DNA of 64,000 nucleotides from Firmicutes bacterium CAG:345 (GTDB lineage Bacteria > Bacillota_I > Bacilli_A > RFN20 > CAG-288), in NCBI GenBank assembly GCA_000433315.1, contig FR893384.1:62001-126000 (forward strand), written 5' to 3'. Numbering within the stretch: the stretch's first letter is position 1; the number at the start of each line of letters is the position of its first letter. The notes below the pieces were generated by a model that made no database searches, was not told where the DNA came from, and saw only the letters and a program-made list of their open reading frames with translations. This document shows positions 53,514 through 63,075 of the stretch, piece after piece. The position numbers and the translations under genes are program-made.

Positions 53514-53780
53514 GCGGAAACCCGCGCCTGAAAATACGGGCTAAAAACGGAAAATTGCCGTAACCGAAAAAATAGCGGTGATTCGCCAAGCGGGTTAGCG
53601 GCGAACACCGCTTTCGTTACGCTTTCGTTTTCCGTTATTTCGGTCGGTTCGGTTAAGTTTTTGGCGTGTGCTTGTCTGCGCCGCGAAGCGGCGCTCTCGT
53701 ATCAAGACAAGGAGGCCCTCCCATAAAAAGACACCCCAGAACGCCACGGTTGCAAATTGACTTTTTTGATGTTTTACAAT
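53514..53780. other. Hairpin-rich intergenic region, candidate rolling-circle origin
   Basis: Three stable structures: AACGGAAAA (53546-53554) with TTTTCCGTT (53628-53636) encloses AGCGGTG-A-TTCGCC with GGCGAA-CACCGCT (53574-53612); CTTGTCT (53671-53677) with AGACAAG (53705-53711) encloses the 7-pair stem GCGCCGC-GAA-GCGGCGC (53678-53694); GGAGGCCCTCC is a further small palindrome at 53711-53721. No gene. Placement directly after Rep and the density of stems match phage or plasmid nicking and single-strand origins. Without a known nick site this is inference. Confidence 0.5.
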
Positions 53781-53972
53781 GTTTTGATGGAAGTCTATAC
53801 AATCAAAAATATCATAGAAATAGATAAAATAACAGAATAGGATTTATGTAGTTGTCCGTATAAACATGAATGACGGTGTATTGTTATGGAAAATCGCTTG
53901 AAAAAAATAAATAAAAATAACACAACCAATATTTCAAATATTTTAAAACTTATAAAAATTTCACAGAAACTA

Positions 53973-54001
53973 TTGACTTTTGGAAAAGTTTGTAGTATAA
54001 T
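53973..54001 (+). promoter_or_regulatory. Consensus promoter of the candidate ncRNA
   Basis: TTGACT, 17-base spacer, TATAAT. Start of transcription expected about 54008. Confidence 0.8.
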
Positions 54002-54007
54002 ACAATA

Positions 54008-54188
54008 GAACAGTAAATAGAGTAGAAACATTAAAGGTTTCGATAGTAACACAAGCCCGACAAGGTATATGCTATATTTTGCCGAGTGGTCTATACTGTG
54101 AAAACTATATAGATAATTTTGGTAAATGACAATATAGCGCATAGGATTGCGGGACATTGTGTGTCTCTATTTCCTATGCGCTGTTTTT
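54008..54188 (+). ncRNA. Candidate non-coding RNA, about 180 nt
   Basis: Strong promoter in front, strong terminator at the end, no ribosome binding site with an open frame in between. Internal complementary pieces include GGTATA/TATATTTTGCC, GGTCTATAC and several TATAG/CTATA segments, so it can fold extensively. I cannot match it to a known class (6S, tmRNA, raiA and riboswitches were considered). It lies ahead of the ABC transporter. Confidence 0.5.
54136..54188 (+). terminator. Strong terminator of the candidate ncRNA
   Basis: Eleven-base perfect stem AGCGCATAGGA / TCCTATGCGCT, then GTTTTT. Confidence 0.85.
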
Positions 54189-54214
54189 ATACTAATAATG
54201 GTGGTAGATCTCAA

Positions 54215-54262
54215 GGGTTAAATTTGATGTGTTGTGTAATGATAATTCAGTAGATTTAACCC
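54215..54262. promoter_or_regulatory. Nine-base inverted repeat upstream of the ABC transporter
   Basis: GGGTTAAAT (54215-54223) and ATTTAACCC (54254-54262) with a 30-base spacing, 39 bases before the transporter start. Possible operator or leader stem. Confidence 0.4.
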
Positions 54263-54301
54263 AATATGCAAGTTAGTAAAAATTATTGCAAGAGGTAAGC
54301 T

Positions 54302-56746
54302 ATGTTAAAACTAAATGATGTAACAAAAATTTATCAAACCGCGTCGAAAGAAAAAGTAACAGCATTATCAAATGTTAGTTTATCTATTGATAAAAGCGGG
54401 ATTGTTTTTATTGTGGGACAGTCAGGCAGTGGAAAAACAACATTATTGAACCTTATTGGTGGATTGGATATGCCGGAACAAGGAGAAATACTTGTTGAAG
54501 AACATGTTTTAGGTGGAGATATTCCATTAGAAAAATATAGGCAAAATTATGTAGGATTTGTTTTTCAGGAATACAATTTGTTGGAAAATTTATCGGTTTA
54601 TGAAAATATAGCTATTGCAGTGTCTAGTTGTACAAAAAGAGAACTGAATGAAAAAATAGTTAAAGTTTTAAAAGAAGTTGATCTTTCCGGATATGAAAAC
54701 AGAAAAATGAACGAACTGTCTGGTGGGCAAAAGCAAAGAGTTGCAATTGCTAGAGCTTTAGCGAAAAATACATCGATTTTACTTTGTGATGAACCCACGG
54801 GGAATTTGGATAGTCATACAAGCAAAGAAATATTTGATTTATTAAAGAAGATTTCTCTTGAGAAAACCATAATTGTTGTTTCGCACAATGAAGAATTAGC
54901 AAAAGAATACGCAGATAGACTGATACGGATTGCCGATGGGAAAATTATTTCAGATCAACAATATGTAAGCGAGATAACAGTCAACGATTCTAGTAATAAA
55001 ACGGTCAATAATGTGCCGTTCAGACACAAATTAAAACTTGGATTTAAAAATTTATTTACACAAAAATTTAAAACTTTGATAGCGTCTTTATTGTTGTTGC
55101 TTTCATTGGTAACTTTGTGTACTATGCAAATTTGTCTTAATTATAATTCGGAACGTAATCTTGCGAAATCTTTATCTGGTGAAAAAACGCTAGTCGTACT
55201 GCAAAACAATTCAACAAGTGGAATATCTAATGTTTCAGAAAGATATCCAATTAAAGCGAATTTATCCAAATATGTTCCGGAAAATAAATTTTATGACGGC
55301 TATCGCACGATATACGGAACAGTATTTATCTGTAACAATGCTGAAATAAGCAAAGATTTTTACGTTAAACAGGATTTAGGTAAAAACGAAGCTTATATTT
55401 CGGATTATTTTGTTGATATAATAATCAAGTTGAATGACGATTACAGAGATTTAGTTTATACGAATTATGAGGATTTATTGGGACAAGAGGTTGTATATCA
55501 AAATATAGTTCTTTTTAAGATTGCAGGGATATTAAAAACTGATTATAAGGAATTCTTAGATGAAAGAGGCAATCAAAAGGAAAATAAGATAACAGCTTTT
55601 GAGGATAAAAAAAATTATACTAATACATATAAGTACAAACTAAATTACGAGTACAATGCCATATATACCACACTCGAAGCCTTTAATCAGATGTATATAG
55701 GAAAAAACAGTAGTAATTACTATCAAGATGAAGGTTATCAAATTTATACAACGGAAGCTAATTATCGAGCAAATTTAACGAACATTCATATCTATAACAG
55801 TAGTGTAGAAGGTTTACAATATTTTGATAATTCAGGGTATTTAAATACCACCAAACAAAGTAATAGTGGCGAAGGGGTATTGTTTAATGAACTTCAGGAC
55901 GATGAGATAGTAATAAATGGTGAATTATATAATTGTATATTTGGAAGTAATATTAATTGGGAAGAATTTAGAATGAATTATCAGTACGGAATCGATAGTG
56001 GTAATCTTTTGACGGATAAATTATCAAACTTGGGTAAAACGATTGATATTTCAATCAAAGATTCTAACGGGAATATTGTAATTGATATTTTAAAGAAAAA
56101 AATAGTAGGCGTAAATTCAATTATTAAAAATGATATAGAAGGTGATGCTATTTATTCTGCTTATGGAACAAAAAAATGTTTTAGTATTGAGAATACAAAT
56201 CTTGCCGAACACTACGTTTCGGAATTACAATGGACGACACTGAATAGCAAACAAAAAATATTACAGGATTTAAGGAATGAATCAATTGTAATAGCTGGTG
56301 TACAAGCTATGTTGATTTATGAAAAAGAGTATATTATAAGTCAAATGAGTTATTTCTTAATTGTAATCTCAATTATACTTTCAATGCTTACGATAATTTC
56401 AACTTTCAATCTGGTTAACGCAAAAATTCGTGATAATCAAAAAGAAATAGGAATTTTGATGGGAATTGGATTTAACAATAAAGACATTATTTTCATATAT
56501 CTATTTTCTATGCTATGTATGATTATGTTCTCGTTCTTAATGACTTTAGCTATCATTTATTTAGGTGTACACATCGCAAATTTATTACTGCAAACAAAAC
56601 CGTTTGTCAATATTATTTTCTTTGATGTTGATTTATTAACTTACCTTACAATATTGCTGGCAGGATTGATAATAGCTATTTCAAGTTTAATACCACTCTT
56701 AACATTGTCAAATAAAAAACCAATTGATATTATAAAAAGCAAATAA
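54302..56746 (+). CDS. ABC transporter with fused ATPase and FtsX-type permease
   Basis: 814 residues. ATPase at 1-225: Walker A GQSGSGKTT, Q-loop FVFQEYNLLENLSVYENI, signature LSGGQKQR, Walker B ILLCDEPTGNLD. Permease part: span at about 258-280, a 350-residue extracellular domain, then three C-terminal FtsX spans (LIVISIILSMLTIISTFNLV onward), with the INAKIRDNQKEIGILMGIGF motif of this family. The MacB/LolCDE-type class exports peptides or lipoproteins or confers peptide resistance. Codon use is AT-rich, unlike the Rep module. The next lipoprotein gene starts 14 bases later. Confidence 0.9.
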   Translation: MLKLNDVTKIYQTASKEKVTALSNVSLSIDKSGIVFIVGQSGSGKTTLLNLIGGLDMPEQGEILVEEHVLGGDIPLEKYRQNYVGFVFQEYNLLENLSVYENIAIAVSSCTKRELNEKIVKVLKEVDLSGYENRKMNELSGGQKQRVAIARALAKNTSILLCDEPTGNLDSHTSKEIFDLLKKISLEKTIIVVSHNEELAKEYADRLIRIADGKIISDQQYVSEITVNDSSNKTVNNVPFRHKLKLGFKNLFTQKFKTLIASLLLLLSLVTLCTMQICLNYNSERNLAKSLSGEKTLVVLQNNSTSGISNVSERYPIKANLSKYVPENKFYDGYRTIYGTVFICNNAEISKDFYVKQDLGKNEAYISDYFVDIIIKLNDDYRDLVYTNYEDLLGQEVVYQNIVLFKIAGILKTDYKEFLDERGNQKENKITAFEDKKNYTNTYKYKLNYEYNAIYTTLEAFNQMYIGKNSSNYYQDEGYQIYTTEANYRANLTNIHIYNSSVEGLQYFDNSGYLNTTKQSNSGEGVLFNELQDDEIVINGELYNCIFGSNINWEEFRMNYQYGIDSGNLLTDKLSNLGKTIDISIKDSNGNIVIDILKKKIVGVNSIIKNDIEGDAIYSAYGTKKCFSIENTNLAEHYVSELQWTTLNSKQKILQDLRNESIVIAGVQAMLIYEKEYIISQMSYFLIVISIILSMLTIISTFNLVNAKIRDNQKEIGILMGIGFNNKDIIFIYLFSMLCMIMFSFLMTLAIIYLGVHIANLLLQTKPFVNIIFFDVDLLTYLTILLAGLIIAISSLIPLLTLSNKKPIDIIKSK

Positions 56747-56760
56747 ACGGAGGTTGTTAA

Positions 56761-57495
56761 ATGAAGCGCTTGATTACTTTATTAATATGTTTTACATTGT
56801 TTTGTTGTTTTACAGGGTGCCGTTTAGGCAAACAAAATAAAGATGTCGTTGATAAAAATTTCTATTGCAAAGTTATAGATGAAAATAATATTGCGATATG
56901 TAATTTAAAAACTTATCCAAAATCGGGAACAGTCTTTTTTCCGGAGAAAATTGAGAATTATACAGTGTCGGAACTTGGCTTTAATTCTGGATTGGGTTTT
57001 GGTGGAAATGGATATTTTCATATGTCTGACCAAAACGGGACAGTTATAAGGCGATGTTATTTCCCGCGCTCTATAAAGGAAATTGGTTCCGGTTATATGT
57101 ATCTAACATCGGGAAATCTACAAATCTTTTATTGTGGTGAAATAGTTGACTTAAACAACTTTAATGCGGACGAAAAAGTGAAAATATATGTTCCAAGTGA
57201 AAAATATGCATTATTTAAAGAGGTATTATCGGAATATTTTGGAGGTAGTTTGTTAAAGGCTAATGTTTCCTATTGTTTGAATTACGATGGGAATAATTAT
57301 TACTACATTGATTATTACGAAAGCGGCGAAAAAATTTTGTATATTCCCCCCGAACCGCAAAGAGATGGTTATTCGTTTGGTGGGTGGTTTAAAGAAACCA
57401 ATTGTGTGAATCAATGGAATTTCAATGTCGATACATTGCAAATTACAAAAGAAGAACAGGAGGTAAAATTATATGCGAAATGGATAGCCAAATAA
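56761..57495 (+). CDS. Lipoprotein with Listeria-Bacteroides (Flg_new) repeat
   Basis: 244 residues. Signal ends TLFCCFTGC (Cys 20). A BspA-like segment with YFPRSIKEIGSGYMYLTS in the middle; the C terminus is one Flg_new/Listeria-Bacteroides repeat (PPEPQRDGYSFGGWF and VKLYAKWIAK). GGAGG lies upstream of the ATG. Probably surface-exposed and cotranscribed with the ABC transporter. Confidence 0.75.
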   Translation: MKRLITLLICFTLFCCFTGCRLGKQNKDVVDKNFYCKVIDENNIAICNLKTYPKSGTVFFPEKIENYTVSELGFNSGLGFGGNGYFHMSDQNGTVIRRCYFPRSIKEIGSGYMYLTSGNLQIFYCGEIVDLNNFNADEKVKIYVPSEKYALFKEVLSEYFGGSLLKANVSYCLNYDGNNYYYIDYYESGEKILYIPPEPQRDGYSFGGWFKETNCVNQWNFNVDTLQITKEEQEVKLYAKWIAK

Positions 57496-57564
57496 TGCGT
57501 AAAGAATTAAGGAGGGGTATTTTCTTTTAATCCGTTCTTTATGAATAGGATTACCAGTTTTGTA

Positions 57565-57597
57565 ATTAGAATCTATTATTAGAATCTATTATTAGAA
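57565..57597. repeat. 13-bp tandem repeat upstream of the secreted hydrolase gene
   Basis: ATTAGAATCTATT twice (57565-57577, 57578-57590) plus a partial third ATTAGAA, directly ahead of the ribosome binding site GAGGTG at 57599. Copy number change here would alter promoter or leader spacing. Confidence 0.7.
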
Positions 57598-57606
57598 AGA
57601 GGTGAA

Positions 57607-60600
57607 ATGATGAAGCATTTGAAGTTTAAAATTTTTATAGTAATAATATTTTTGTTTGTTGCGGTAGCGGGATTTTACGGTAATAGTTTGGATGTGTTTG
57701 CGGCAGGAACCGCTGATAACTTACATTCACAGACTAAGATATATAACTCAAATAATGCGGATTATTTTGATGGTTGCGAAGATTATGCCGATTATGTAAA
57801 TTCCGCTCCAACAATTACTGTTTTGACACACGGCTTAGGCTCAAAGGCATATTATTGGAGCAATGATTAAAGGCATATTATTGGAGCAATGATTATAGTA
57901 TAAGTAATGGCAGAAAATTAGCATATAATTCAAATTCGCTCATTAATAAAATTTACGAGGATTTGGAGGGACAAATGACACTATACCTTGCAGAAGGTGT
58001 AGATAAAGGAAGTTCGGTCGATTTTGATTTTGAATTAAAGAAATATTCTTATGAAGATTACATAAATTCAAATGACGGAAAACCTACAAGCGTAATAGAT
58101 GACGTATCAAAACACATTGTGATAGCTTTTAATAGCAGTGTGGCAGATAGTTCTAATTATACGGTTTATAATGAATTTCACACTATTTTAGACAATATTT
58201 CTGCACAATATAAAAATCTGACAGGTGTATTACCACGATTTAATTTAGTTGGCCACAGTAGAGGCGGTATCACAAATATTATGTATGCAGCTGAACATCC
58301 GTATAACGTAGCTTCGGTGTTCAGCTTAGGGACGCCCTATAGTGGTTCTGCTTTGGGCGAACTTGAAATTTTATTAGGAATGATGGGCTACACAGATGAA
58401 AATTATGTGGTGGACAATGAAGGTGTAGAAAGCATAATGAATGAAGAAGAGTTACAAAACATTCGTGACGCATGGAATAGTGCTTATACGGCCGATGTAA
58501 ATATGAATGTTGTTGCATATGGCTCTATGACCTCGATTCATTTATTGGAAGCATTAATTGAGGATATGGATATAAATTATGAAAAATATGAGAGGGATTA
58601 TGGAACATTTGTAAATGATTATTCTGATCTCATTAATTCAGTAATTAATGTTATTGAAGATTGTCCTGGTTTGACTAGTACTACACTAAATTTTGTCGAT
58701 GGTCTCGCAAAAATATTTAATGATTTTGGTATTGATTTATTTGATGTTTTATTTACAAAAATAGATCCAAATTTAGAGGGGAAAATTACTTACAAAGAAG
58801 TAAGTGATGTGCTCGGCTTGGTAAATGTAATAAATAACGAAGTCGTTATTATGGATGACCTATTTATCGATTTGAACTCTCAATTAGGATATGGTTTTGA
58901 AGATGGAATATCATACAATGGATTCAAACGTTATACTAAAATCTTTGGAGCGGAGGATTATACTGAGAATAGGGCAATTCCAACACAACCGGGCATAGTT
59001 CATAATTTGGAAATTATGAATGAAACATATATGAACGATATTGCAAATTCATTAGTTTTTGGAACCCCCACAAGTGCAATAGTTGGGTTATCTGATGATT
59101 TTAATGGATCATACTTGTTCAATTTAGGTAAAGCATTTAGTTTTACGCCTACACATAAAGGGACAAGAAAATTTACGGCAAACGGATGCACGATTAAATT
59201 ATATCAATATGATGCAAATAATTGTTTACAGGTAATTGAAACCGTACAAAATAGTTTAACTTATGAATATGTTAGCTCCATACGATATTTGTTGATTGTT
59301 GAGGCGGATTCGATAAATAATGTGGGGATTTCATTTAGCCTCGAAGATAAAATGGAGCTTGGAGATAATACTGTTGAGGTGGGTTCTGGAGATAAAAGAA
59401 TTTACAAATTAACAGCTTCCGTATCAGGGTATTATCTAATCTCGGTTAGTAACACGAAAATTTCATTATCTGGAGCCACTTATATTACATCGGGCAAGTA
59501 TTATGTACATTTAAAAGCTAATACAGCTAAATATATATACTTGACCAATTCGGCGGCTTACTCAATAACTGTCAATGTTGAAGTATATACTCCGAACGAA
59601 ATTGATTTGAATCAAACAACTCAGATAATAAATAGCAATCAAAAAGTGATGAAATTCACGAATCCCTATAATTCAAGCATGGCTTATAAATTGGATATAA
59701 GCTGGCCGAGCGGATCAAAATATGCATCGGTATATAATTCTAATGGAAGCTATATTGGATCTGTAACTACAAGTGGAACAAACAAGACTTACTCATTTAC
59801 ATTAAGTGCCAGACAAACTTGCTATGTGATTTATTCTAGTACAGACTCGTCAATTACATCAAATTTGTATATCAATCCCACACAATTGAGATGGCGAATA
59901 GATGGTACGCTTTATGACACTAATCGCATTCAACTTCCGAGAGGAGATTCGTATACAATTGAACTGGTGGTTCTTTATAATGGCACGATTGTGGATTATA
60001 CATCGCCTTATGTCAATACATCTAGTGCTAATTTTGTATTTTCAAACAATAAACTAAGTATAGATAAAAAAGCTTTAATTGGATATGATATTACAATTTA
60101 TCCAACGCTTGCCCCAGACTATTTATTGACAGTTCAAGTTGGTTATGATAATAAATTTAGTTGGTCTGTGTCAAATAGCGATGTGGTTACATTGTCTTGG
60201 AACGTAAATGAAACTTTTGATAGAATCAATTTTACTATAACAAATAAAAATGGATCATATACGTTATCAAAGAGCATAACCAGTTTTGACATAACAAGTT
60301 ATCTTCCAACATCTTTAGGAAGTACAACAATTAAACTTAACAGTGTTGTAATAAATGGGATTACTTTCAATAATGGGACTGATTTTTTAAATGTTAGTAG
60401 TAAGACGGTAAATAACTTATTTGCTGGCGGGTCAGGAACAAATTCGTCCCCATATACAATAAATTGTTATAGACACTTAAATAATATTAGGAAAAGCACA
60501 TCAAGTTCGGTTTATTATAAGTTAACGCAAAGTATTAATTTGAATGGTTATATTTGGACGCCTATTCAAAGTTTCAGTGGAACAATAAATGGGAATTATC

Positions 60601-61295
60601 ACACGCTTTATAACATGAAAGTGTTGGTTACGACCGACGGAGGGGATTACGGTTTTGTTAAGTATTTATATGGAACAATTCAAAATTTAAATTTCTCCGA
60701 TGTGAAAATTCAAACGAGTAATTTATCTGCTGCCGATACTGTAATGTATATTGGCGCAGTGGCTGGATGTTGCGGCACAAGCGGAAAGGTCTTGAATTGT
60801 GATGTTTCGGGAAGTAGCACGTATGATGTTCGATTGTTTAAGGCGTATCTTGGAGGAATAGTTGGCTTAAATAACGGATATGTTTATGACTCAGATAATT
60901 ATGGTTCTCAAATGAATGTTTCAGGATATGCTGGTGGTATTGTGGGGGTTAACAGAGGAAATGTTGAATATTCACATGCTTCGAATGTTACAATTAATTA
61001 CTATTGGAATACAGCTAATGGACGTGTAGGTGGAATTGTTGGACATAATGCAGAAACAGGAACAATATCTAGGTGCTATAGCTCAGGTATGTTTAATTGG
61101 GATAGTACAAGTAATAACAGGGATATTTTACCCTCATTAGGACTTGTTGTTGGTCATAACCAAGGCGTGTATAGTGATTGTAGTACAAATATGGGCTACA
61201 ATATATCCTATTATTATTGGCATTTTATAGGTTGGTATGATCAAAGTGATCGATGCTTTAAAGTAGATGAAGGAAAAGTTGGCTATCAAGAATAA
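57607..61295 (+). pseudogene. Secreted alpha/beta hydrolase with GLUG repeats, OFF by a 26-bp duplication (possible phase switch)
   Basis: Signal peptide (KHLKFKIFIVIIFLFVAVAG) and THGLGSKAYYWSND in the first frame (57607-57870) stop at TAA; the frame then continues from 57869 on as DYSISNGRKLAYNSN. An exact 26-bp tandem duplication (57843-57894) causes the shift, and removing one copy gives a single frame of 1220 residues (arithmetic checked). The continuous protein has the lipase-like oxyanion segment TVLTHGLG, nucleophile elbow LVGHSRGGI, a long beta-rich middle and GLUG-type repeats at the end (GGIVGLNNGYVYDS, GGIVGVNRGNVEYS, GGIVGHNAETGTIS, GLVVGHNQGVYS). Likely secreted lipase-like adhesin. 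Confidence 0.8.
57843..57894. repeat. Exact 26-bp tandem duplication inside the hydrolase gene
   Basis: The unit AAAGGCATATTATTGGAGCA plus ATGATT occurs at 57843-57868 and again at 57869-57894. 26 is not a multiple of three, so each gain or loss changes the frame. Confidence 0.95.
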
Positions 61296-61359
61296 GGATT
61301 CAGAAAAATATCCAAAGGCATATTGAAATGTAGGTCCGTAATATAAATAACAAGCCATA

Positions 61360-61404
61360 AAGAATTAAGGTCAAGGGAGAAATCCCCTGACCTTAATTCT
61401 TTTG
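61360..61404. terminator. Long bidirectional terminator hairpin
   Basis: Fourteen-base perfect stem AAGAATTAAGGTCA / TGACCTTAATTCTT with an inner GGGA/TCCC stem, then TTTTG. It separates the plus-strand hydrolase from the minus-strand PcfJ operon. Confidence 0.8.
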
Positions 61405-61446
61405 CGAAAGGGTGGCTTATAGATCCTCTGTGAAATAAATACGAAA

Positions 61447-61737
61447 TTAGTTATTGCAAATGTAGTATTTGTCGTTCAATGTAACTTTTGAGCTGACAAT
61501 ATCCGGTTTGCCGGTAGCGTAGGCACGAAGAATGTATTTGTCTGAAGGTTCTACCAAAAGCGGAATATTGCCTTCGGTAAATTGTGAATCGTCCGATACT
61601 TCGAGAATTTTGAAACCTTTCTTTATAAGGTCTGCTGAGAATTGCCATTTCTTTTCAAAAAGTCCGAAAGAATCCATAATGATAGAAATATCTTTTTCGG
61701 GGTGATAGGCGGTAATGCGATAATAATTGTTTTCCAT
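61447..61737 (-). CDS. Small soluble protein of a conjugative-element type, unknown
   Basis: 96 residues, soluble: MENNYYRITAYHPEKDISII and LIKKGFKILEVSDDSQF. AAGGAG precedes the ATG on the minus strand. It is 19 bases downstream of the PcfJ-like gene and probably cotranscribed. Small proteins of this kind recur in PcfJ/PcfK-bearing elements, but I cannot assign a family name. Confidence 0.65.
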   Translation of the reverse strand: MENNYYRITAYHPEKDISIIMDSFGLFEKKWQFSADLIKKGFKILEVSDDSQFTEGNIPLLVEPSDKYILRAYATGKPDIVSSKVTLNDKYYICNN

Positions 61738-61756
61738 AGTTAAATCTCCTTTGCGG

Positions 61757-63073
61757 TTATGCCGCTATTTGTTTAAGTTTTCTGTTTGCGTAGGGCAGCC
61801 ATTTTTTATTTACGAATTGCATTATGCTTTCGTTCGGTTTGCTGTCGTGGTCGCCGTAACATTGAAGCACCTTTCTATCTTTCAAAGAGTATTCAACGGT
61901 TACAAGTGGTTTTTCGGGTTCGTCTTTCATTCGGATAAAGAAAATAAGCGATTCTTCGCGAGCAAACTTTTGGTCATAACCCATACGGCCTACGCAATGA
62001 TGAAGTTCTTCTCCTTCGCGTATTAAGTCAGACGGCTTTTGTGCAATAATCGCTATATAGACGGACTTTTTATCATATTCGAGTCCTAAATACTTGCTTG
62101 CTACGGCAGCGAATTTGTCGTAAAACTCCTTGCGTTCTTGTTCGTCTTTCAATGCTTTTGCGGAGAGATATTCGTCGATTCGTATATCGTGCCAACGTTT
62201 GAAATCGTGGGGATAACGGTTCTTTTCCTCGTTCATATCTAAGCCGAGATATTGGCAAGCGTCGAGATAATCTCTATAGGAATAAAAGTTCGTGTTTTGT
62301 TTTTCGATATAATCCAAAAATTTGCTAACTTCATTCCTTACAAGTTCCTTTACGTTACCGATTTGGTCCGCATGGTCAAACCGTATTTTTCGTATTGCAA
62401 AGTTATCGATTTCTCGTATCGGTTTGCTGGTTTTGTAAGCTTTGATTATGGAGGCAATGTAGTAAGAAGATAACGCAATATCATTTCTATTTGTTGCAAG
62501 CCATTTGCGAAACTTTTTATCTTTACCGCAAAGCCGTAAAATTTGCGTTGACATTGCGATTTTATGTAATCCGAGTTTAGTCAGATATTCGATTTGCGGA
62601 AATTTCTCATAAAGTCGCAAGTATTTGAATACATGTATGCCCGTGTATCTGTCAACGGCGCTGTATTTGTATTCGGGAAAGTGTTGTAAGATATAATCAC
62701 GGTTGACTATCGGTGCGTAAGGATCGAACATATTGTCGGAAGCCCAACCCCAACCATTGCTTTCATACCAATCGGGGTATTTTGAAAGCCCTTGATCGTG
62801 CCAACCGACAGTATATCCTGCAATATATGTAAATTGTATGTCTTTACCGAAACATCTATCCGAATGAACGCCGTGAACGACAACGGGCTTACAATACCAT
62901 TGTTTTTTATATTCTCGAACGGCTACCGTAACTTTAACGAGTTCGCTGTCGTTTTTCGTAAAGTAAGCATAAAAGCGAGTTCGGCCGAACGGTGCGGTTT
63001 TTAATTGATCGTCGTAAAGTTTAATCTTTTTCTGTATGTATTTCGGAATGGGTTTTATCTTTTCGATTTTCAT
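61757..63073 (-). CDS. PcfJ-like protein
   Basis: 438 residues. The PcfJ-type C-terminal region is recognisable: PSDLIREGEELHHCVGRMGY with the HHCVG motif, FFIRMKDEPEKPLVTVEYSL, and QCYGDHDSKPNE, as in PcfJ of enterococcal plasmid pCF10 and many Firmicutes ICEs. The N-terminal half (TVAVREYKKQWYCKPVVVHG) is less conserved. The exact biochemical role is unknown in the family. Start codon overlaps the stop region of the PcfK-like gene by two bases' distance, so they are coupled. Confidence 0.85.
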   Translation of the reverse strand: MKIEKIKPIPKYIQKKIKLYDDQLKTAPFGRTRFYAYFTKNDSELVKVTVAVREYKKQWYCKPVVVHGVHSDRCFGKDIQFTYIAGYTVGWHDQGLSKYPDWYESNGWGWASDNMFDPYAPIVNRDYILQHFPEYKYSAVDRYTGIHVFKYLRLYEKFPQIEYLTKLGLHKIAMSTQILRLCGKDKKFRKWLATNRNDIALSSYYIASIIKAYKTSKPIREIDNFAIRKIRFDHADQIGNVKELVRNEVSKFLDYIEKQNTNFYSYRDYLDACQYLGLDMNEEKNRYPHDFKRWHDIRIDEYLSAKALKDEQERKEFYDKFAAVASKYLGLEYDKKSVYIAIIAQKPSDLIREGEELHHCVGRMGYDQKFAREESLIFFIRMKDEPEKPLVTVEYSLKDRKVLQCYGDHDSKPNESIMQFVNKKWLPYANRKLKQIAA

Positions 63074-63075
63074 TT

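Noticed and set aside
53795..54157. Minus-strand open frame of 120 codons in the Rep-ABC gap
   Set aside because: No ribosome binding site, low-complexity hydrophobic composition, and it overlaps a consensus plus-strand promoter and the candidate ncRNA.
54008..54188. Twister ribozyme, because of the AAGCCCG-like string near 54060
   Set aside because: The rest of the conserved twister core and its pairing could not be found.
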